Assembly: GCA_026122225.1 (NCBI GenBank)
Contig: JANEZZ010002696.1
Span: forward strand, 930,001-994,000
Source of the DNA: Heloderma charlesbogerti
Lineage: Eukaryota > Chordata > Lepidosauria > Squamata > Helodermatidae
Direction of reading: 5' to 3'
DNA: 64,000 nucleotides
The notes beneath the pieces were generated by a model. That model ran no database searches. It saw only the letters and a list, made by a program, of their open reading frames with translations, and was not told the DNA's origin. Of this stretch, positions 58,756 to 64,000 are shown one piece after another; the stretch's first letter is position 1, and each line of letters begins with the position of its first letter. The position numbers and the translations under genes were made by a program.

Positions 58756-59442
58756 ATCCTGAATGGCTTTGCAATCTCAGGTTTGGAGGGAATCACTAAC
58801 TTTAGTCTGCTGAGTCTGATATCATGGAAAGCTATGGCTTGTGTTGAACAGGAAAGGGAGGGGAAACCTATTAGACCTCTGAGCAAATGGCCTCTCAAAA
58901 TTCTCCACCGTATTTGTGGGCAGAGAAATTTGGTGGACAATTTAACTGAATTTCTCCAGGGGGTTTCTCACAGGTAGGGCTCACCATTAGCAGAAGATGT
59001 AGCATAGATTCTTTTTTTCCTAAGGGTTTTTTTTTTTGCAGGGGGGTGGTGCTTCCACTGCAAGTGGCAAGACCATCAACTGTGTTGGCAGTCTGGCTCC
59101 CATTTTGCATCCACTGCAATGTCCCATACCTAGCATCATTGTGGAGCATTGTGGGAAGAAGAGGGAAGGCAGCCACCACACAAGAACAAAAAAGGCATTT
59201 TAGAAAAAATTCTGCAAATTCTGCTTTTTATTTCTAGTGAAGAGAAGAAAAATCTCAGAATTTTTCTGAGAAAAATATCTTCTGAGAAATTTGGGCTCAG
59301 CTATAGTTGTCATTCTTCAGTGTTTAAGACCTTCCCTTGGGGTCTTCCAGACATTACATTTTTAAGTTATCTGACATTTTGAATTACAAGTTATTTTTAT
59401 ATGGTTGGCAACTTCTCATTTGCATGCACAATTAAAATTAAG

Positions 59443-59517
59443 TTTTTGTGAACCGCCCAGAGAGCTTCGGCTATTGGGCGGTATAGAAATGAAATTAAAT
59501 AAATAAATAAAAATAAA
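59443..59517 (+). mobile_element. Short L2 LINE 3' end, same subfamily as 21560-24938
   Basis: About 75 bp (GTTTTTGTGAACCGCCCAGA, then GCTTCGGCTATTGGGCGGTA, then an A-rich tail) nearly identical to 24857-24935, including the UUCG hairpin at 59453-59481. An extreme 5' truncation. Confidence 0.88.
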
Positions 59518-60292
59518 GATGCCTTTTTTAAAAAACAAACAAATGGGACTTGATCTGAATCATGATTCCCCCCCCCCCGGTACTTTTTATAGAAGATTGT
59601 GCAACTGAAACACAGCGGGCTAATCTGAGCTCTTAATCCCCCTTCAAGTGCATTGCAGGGGAATTTAGGAAGTGAAGGTATATATATATGGGAACTGAAT
59701 CTAGCCCCTTTCTCTTTGGGGACCTGAGAGTGCAGAATGTTTTAGCTCCACCCATTTTGGTTTCTCCAATAAGCAGAGCGCTCACCTAGCAGCACTGTGG
59801 AAAGCAAAAGCTGGAGAGAAGGAGAAGAATGTTATATTGACAAAGGCCTGGTTTGGGGAAATGCATCTAGGGCCAGATGTTTATCACAAGAAGCAGGATT
59901 TGGACCTGAAAAACTAGGTGTGGTGAACATTATCTAGGTGGGATTTCCTAGCAAGGCTGAGACCAAACTGTTTACATTACTCTGTCCTTTTTTATATTGA
60001 AGGGTGCCTTCCAGTTTTGGAAGCTCTTTCTTTGCCCTCGTCGTCCAGCAACTCCCCTGTCTAACCCCTTTGGCTGTGATGTCCTGTGTCATTTTTTATA
60101 AATGTTATGATGCTCTCTCACACACCAGGATATCACAAACACACATTAACAGAGTGATATGGGTTGCCACAGCCAATCAGGTTCAATGGCAGTGAGAAAA
60201 AGATGCTGAGAATTATAAGGGCAAAGAAGAAGGAAAACGGCAGAGAGACACGAGCTGTCGCAGGGATCAAAAGGTGGCTGAACACACAGCCT

Positions 60293-60405
60293 TCCTCAGC
60301 CTGGTGCCCTCCATTTGTGTGGGACTACAGCTGCCAGGATTATGCTGGCTGGGGATGCTTGTAGTCCAACACTTGTGGAGGGCACCATGTTGGGGGAGGC
60401 TGCTG
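60293..60405. mobile_element. Palindromic MITE (GCCTTCCCCAACC family)
   Basis: CTTCCTCAGCCTGGTGCCCT and GAGGGCACCATGTTGGGGGA; inner GTGTGGGACTACAGCTGCCA / GCTTGTAGTCCAACACTTGT. Confidence 0.8.
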
Positions 60406-61160
60406 GACAGCATAGAAGCAACATGAATGATGAAAACTTTTTCTGAGTAATGCCCACTTTTTTTGATAATGGAAGCACTGTTTTTTATTCAACAATTTTT
60501 ACATAGCAGACTTTCTTCAAACCTCAAGGCAGGTTACAGAACACAAGATAATATCCAGCAAACAACATTTTAAAGAAATCTGGGTGTCAGAAGGAGAACT
60601 TCAGACTACTGTGACAGAAATGTCCTTGTGTCAGCTTTGCATGATGGAAAACATCTCAACCTTCAGTGCAAAATCGAAACCAAAGCACCTCTGCCACCAC
60701 TCCACCGATACAAACTAACTGGTTGTCAGGATTGACAGGTTTTGCCTGCTATAGCACTCATGTGTTTTATAGGAACCTTTAGTCAGGGGTGTTATTTTAA
60801 GAGATGAGCAAATGGGGAAACCCCATGGCCTAGCCAGTAAAATATGAACTTTAGGTGCAATGAAGCACTCATAAATATGACTCAGAACAAGGGGATTCAT
60901 TGTTCCCACTGACCTCCTTTTTGCTCCTCTTCTGATCTCAGCCTCTCTGTGTGCGTCACGGCAGCCCTCATCCTTTAACCTGTGGTTTTCAGAAAGCGAG
61001 CTACTCTGTTATTTATGGCCAGATGCATTAGTAGCTGCTCTGTGTACTCCCTGCGCACACACATACCGGGGAGGGATGGGGTCTTTTTGTGTGTGTATTT
61101 ACTTTGCTGGGATGAAAGGGTTTGCCTCTGGAACTGAGGTGCTTACTGTACTGTAAACAG

Positions 61161-61375
61161 GAGCCCAAGCAGACATTCCTTCAAATCTGTACCTACATCT
61201 ACATCTTGTTTTCATTTTTACTCTAGAGTAGACACAGTGGGGAGGGCTGATCCAGATCAGGACCCTACTGTGGGGATAAGGGGCTTTTAAAATCTGGATC
61301 AAGGTCCCTGCACCTACTCTAGAGTAAAAATTAAACATGACATAGCTGCTAAATATAGCTTTGGGCCCTAAGTCT
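61161..61375. mobile_element. Foldback MITE (GGGCCCAAAGC-type)
   Basis: GAGCCCAAGCAGACATTCCT at the left and ATAGCTTTGGGCCCTAAG at the right; inner arms CATTTTTACTCTAGAGTAGA and CCTACTCTAGAGTAAAAATT are strongly inverted. Related to 27420-27880. Confidence 0.65.
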
Positions 61376-61730
61376 AAGCAATTCAGATTCCTCCCTCCAC
61401 TTGCAAGAGGACCTAAATTGATAATTTCCTACCTCCCAAACCTCCTTTCTCATATTCATATTTTATTCTATTACACTTTTAATTCTTTCTAGCTTATTTT
61501 TCCAATTATTCCAATTATGTCTGTCACTCCCTATTTATTTTATTTATTTAAAATATTTCTTGGCTGCTTTTCAGGACAGCGGGCCTCCCAAGCTGGAGTA
61601 TAACAAGGTAGCAGAAAGCCTCCCAGGACGTCATATTCTCTATCCCCAATACACACACACACTCACCCCAAATGCACGTTGTTTACTTGCTGGTCAACCC
61701 ATGAAAGCATTAATGTACATCAAGAGTGAG

Positions 61731-62040
61731 CAATTTCCAGGGGTTGGGGCCACATTACCCCCCCAACCCCAGTGGAGGCCACATCTCTACACCCACTTGC
61801 CCTGATGCCACTGTGCCGCCAAACCCCAGCAGTGCAGCAGCAGGGGGGAATGCCTATTTTTAAAGGAAATTTGGTGGTTTGCCTCCAAATTTTGGCACAG
61901 CAGCAACAGTGGCTTCAAGAAGCTCTTTTTTGCTTTTCTTGCTGCTACTGCACCATGGAATTTGTGCAGTGGGCAAGTGGAGGTCTCACCAATGGCTGGG
62001 GGGTGCATATGGCCTGCAGGCAACAAGTTGCCCACCCCTG
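61731..62040. mobile_element. hAT-like MITE (GGGCAACTTG family)
   Basis: Left end CAAGAGTGAGCAATTTCC and right end AACAAGTTGCCCACCCCTG. Flanking 8-mers atgtacat and ccgtacat agree at 6 of 8. Confidence 0.75.
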
Positions 62041-62322
62041 CCGTACATAGTCAGTAAAGGCAAGTTCACGTGATTGCTAGTTAAAAAGAAATGTCACCAT
62101 AAATTATGCTTCCCCCACCACCGTATAATGAAATTGAGATTAAGAAAAGCGCACAACACATGAAAACTACTGAAAACTAATTTCCTTTGTCGTATCTTGA
62201 TTTTACCACATGGGAGCACATTTCTAAGAATGAGCGACCACAGAAAGTATACAGAAACAATAGTTCAATACATGGGCTCACCCAAATTGTATTCTGAGTA
62301 GAATAGCTGCAGGACAGTGATA

Positions 62323-62698
62323 CAAAATGCCGGTTTCAAGTTTTTGAGGGCCCTTGGGCAAGGCACCCTCAATGGGCCCCATCCATCAGTGAGTCTACTA
62401 CCTTCCCACTGCCATGGTCACCAGCTGCTATTGTGTCTCATCTTCTCTCCCATCACTGGTACCACTTGCTTGCTTGAGAGGAAGAGAGCCAGTGAGCAAG
62501 TAGACAACAGCATCGACTGCTCCTCCACCTTCACCACCACTGTTGTCTGGGCCAGAGTGAAAAGGCAGGTGAGCAAGCAGGTTGCAATGATGAAGAGAAG
62601 GAGCAAGTCCAGGAGGATTTTGTCAGTGTGTCTCTGCTGACTTGTGGACTCTCAGCAGGTGTCCACTCCACCCATGCCGACCTTTGATGCTGGCCCTG
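62323..62698. mobile_element. hAT-like MITE (CAGGGCTGG family), inverted relative to 47455
   Basis: The right end CCTTTGATGCTGGCCCTG is the complement of the left end at 47455. The interior (AAGTTTTTGAGGGCCCTTGG, then CACTGTTGTCTGGGCCAGAG) aligns with 47455-47782 complemented. Target duplication not evident. Confidence 0.68.
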
Positions 62699-62840
62699 GC
62701 AATACAGGGCTGATTTACACATGAATGCTGTTGCTCCATGACTGCACCCTCAGTTAGCAGCTTTGTGAAATAGACATCACAGAACAGCACAGATTGGATT
62801 TTCGTATAACGTCACACCATCTCAAATACAGTGCTTTTCA

Positions 62841-63583
62841 TAGGGATGTCAGAGAATTCTGCGACGGATCTCGGTGAGGCCGAATGCCAGTGCATTCGGC
62901 CCCCCGCAATCCATCACGGAATGGCCTGCCACCCCCCCACCCCCTGCGGATCCCCCCCGGGATGAGACTTACCTGGGGTGGATGTTCCGGATGGCGGCAG
63001 CTCCAGCGGCAGCTTCGGCGGCTGGTCTTCCGACCGGCCGCCGCTGCCGCCATTTGCAGTCTGGTCTTTTTCTTTTTTCTTTTTCCCAATAGACGTGATA
63101 GGCTACATAAAAACTTACATAGCCTATCACATCTGGGTTTTTTTTAAAAAAAAACACGTACGCAAATGGCGGCAGCTATGGCCACCGCCATTTGCATTCC
63201 TTATTTTTCACCGTCTTAGTCGACGTCAATATTTACATAGACTAAGACGAAGAAAAGAAAGGGGAACGCAAATAGCGCCCACTATGCTATTTGCGTTCCC
63301 CTTTCTTTTACATAAATATTTTTACGTAAATATTGACGTAGACTAAGACAGCAAAAAATAAGGAATGCAAATGGCGGCGGCTGTAGCCGCCGCCATTTGC
63401 GTATGCGTATGCGTTTTGTTTTTTTGTTTTTTTACCCAGAGCCCTCGGCAGCCGGAAATCCGGGGGGGGGAGGACCGGATCGCCTCCCCCCTCCCGTCGA
63501 GGATTCTGGGGGGAGGGACGGAATGCCTCCCCCCCACCATGAACAGAATCCGCGAAAAGGTAAGTGACTTTCGTACATCCCTA
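62841..63583. mobile_element. Stacked-hairpin hAT element (TAGGGATG family)
   Basis: 743 bp with ends TAGGGATGTCAGAGAATTCT and AAGTGACTTTCGTACATCCCTA. Flanking 8-mers gcttttca (62833-62840) and gcttttcc (63584-63591) agree at 7 of 8. Inverted relative to 44364-45270. Interior hairpins: GATAGGCTACATAAAAAC / TTACATAGCCTATCAC near 63100, a 16-bp stem at 63261-63301, and GCAAATGGCGGCGGCTG / CCGCCGCCATTTGC near 63368-63402. No coding capacity. Confidence 0.88.
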
Positions 63584-63827
63584 GCTTTTCCAAAGAAGCA
63601 GCTGGCACATTCTATGTGAACCAGGACAGTTGGCTAATGAGCAATAATATGTATGAATCAGTCCATAGCGTGTGCATCCTATTTTATTTGAGAAGCGATG
63701 CGATCTATTATTTTAGTCCCTGTGATGTGCTTTTAGTGCCATGTCAGTCTTTGTATTTATATTCTATTTTATGCTGTGTTGACATGTTTATTAGTTTACA
63801 TTGTTGACTGATAAATAGGTTAAGCCA

Positions 63828-63925
63828 GTGGCTAGTATTTTAGATATATCTGGCAGATCAGAGTTCAAATCGCATCTCTACCATAGCCTGTGTGGCTTCA
63901 GTGAGATCTTTGATGAGGGCTGCTT
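63828..63925 (+). mobile_element. Possible tRNA-derived head of a MIR-like SINE
   Basis: CCAGTGGCTAGTATTTTAGA and a B-box-like GAGTTCAAATCGC resemble the head of the SINE whose body is at 17975-18150. Diverged. Confidence 0.45.
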
Positions 63926-64000
63926 CTGCATCTTGAGTGAAGCCACTCCTTAATCGACGGCTTTGGCCATTTCGCCAAGGCTCAGTTCTCTATTGATAAG

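Larger units (their letters stand above)
1..64000 (-). other. BMP5: BMP5 gene, internal part (exons 2-4 and flanking introns)
   Basis: Three exons on the minus strand translate into one continuous 180-codon stretch of BMP5, spanning the later prodomain, the maturation site and the first residues of the mature ligand. Exon sizes of 193, 149 and 198 bp match the conserved exon plan of the BMP5/6/7 group as I recall it. Exon 1 (signal peptide, first part of the prodomain) should lie beyond position 64000, and the exons coding the cystine-knot domain before position 1. BMP5 is a secreted TGF-beta superfamily ligand that signals through type I/II serine-threonine kinase receptors and SMAD1/5/8, with roles in skeletal and soft-tissue patterning. 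BMP5 is preferred over BMP6 and BMP7 because the stretch after the cleavage site (NQNRNKS, then QDSSRM and SVG) is BMP5-like. That the whole window is transcribed as BMP5 is inferred from exon order. Confidence 0.93.
32218..64000 (-). other. BMP5: BMP5 intron 1 (3' part)
   Basis: Over 31.7 kb of intron 1 with no propeptide N-terminal exon found. It carries the full-length BovB, the CR1, decayed L2 copies, two SINEs and the largest hAT foldback elements, listed separately. Nothing recognisable is seen in 32218-32860, 33345-34260, 35580-35940, 39850-40620, 46060-47450, 47790-48580, 48720-51720 (apart from weak AGGGCCAGC- and CATCCCTG-type MITE ends near 49990 and 51580), 51880-53460, 54540-55180, 59520-60290 and 60410-61160. 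Confidence 0.85.

Noticed and set aside
1..64000. CRISPR arrays, operons, phage or plasmid systems
   Set aside because: Spliced vertebrate exons and LINE/SINE content show nuclear animal DNA; no regularly spaced identical repeats with unique spacers were found.
32218..64000. BMP5 exon 1 in the right-hand part
   Set aside because: No minus-strand frame shows a signal peptide or the N-terminal propeptide motifs; exon 1 is presumably beyond the window.

Overview
The window is vertebrate genomic DNA, almost certainly from a squamate reptile (lizard-like). Three spliced exons on the minus strand encode the prodomain/mature junction of bone morphogenetic protein 5 (BMP5). The surrounding repeats (BovB, L2 and CR1 LINEs, a Sauria-type SINE with a BovB-like tail, a tRNA-Ala-type SINE, very many short hAT-like foldback elements, GATA/GACA repeats) are a typical squamate mixture. 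No bacterial, phage or plasmid features are present.

Layout: the window lies inside BMP5, which runs right to left. Positions 32218-64000 are part of intron 1 (over 31.7 kb, exon 1 not present). Exon 2 is 32025-32217 (193 bp). Intron 2 is 25872-32024 (6.2 kb). Exon 3 is 25723-25871 (149 bp). Intron 3 is 5915-25722 (19.8 kb). Exon 4 is 5717-5914 (198 bp). Positions 1-5716 are part of intron 4. All six splice sites are GT/AG and the reading frame passes through the three exons (180 codons), so the host gene looks intact.

Mobile DNA: intron 3 carries a near-intact L2 LINE (about 21560-24938, one frameshift). Intron 1 carries a full-length, lightly damaged BovB LINE (36675-39689) inserted in an older L2, a decayed CR1 LINE (about 40640-43293), two SINEs near 57 kb, and large hAT-type foldback elements at 44000-45609 (one inside another, each with a perfect 8-bp target duplication) and 62841-63583. 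At least six copies of a family beginning TAGGGATG or a close variant occur here; the two largest contain stacked hairpins and lie in opposite orientation in the same intron. Two BovB insertions hit almost the same site in two different L2 copies.

How it works together: the only host product supported is BMP5, a secreted TGF-beta family ligand. The rest is intronic repeat DNA. The observations most worth a second look are the stacked-hairpin hAT family, the coincident BovB insertions, the UUCG-capped hairpin at the L2 3' end, and the SINE tails that match LINEs present in the same window.
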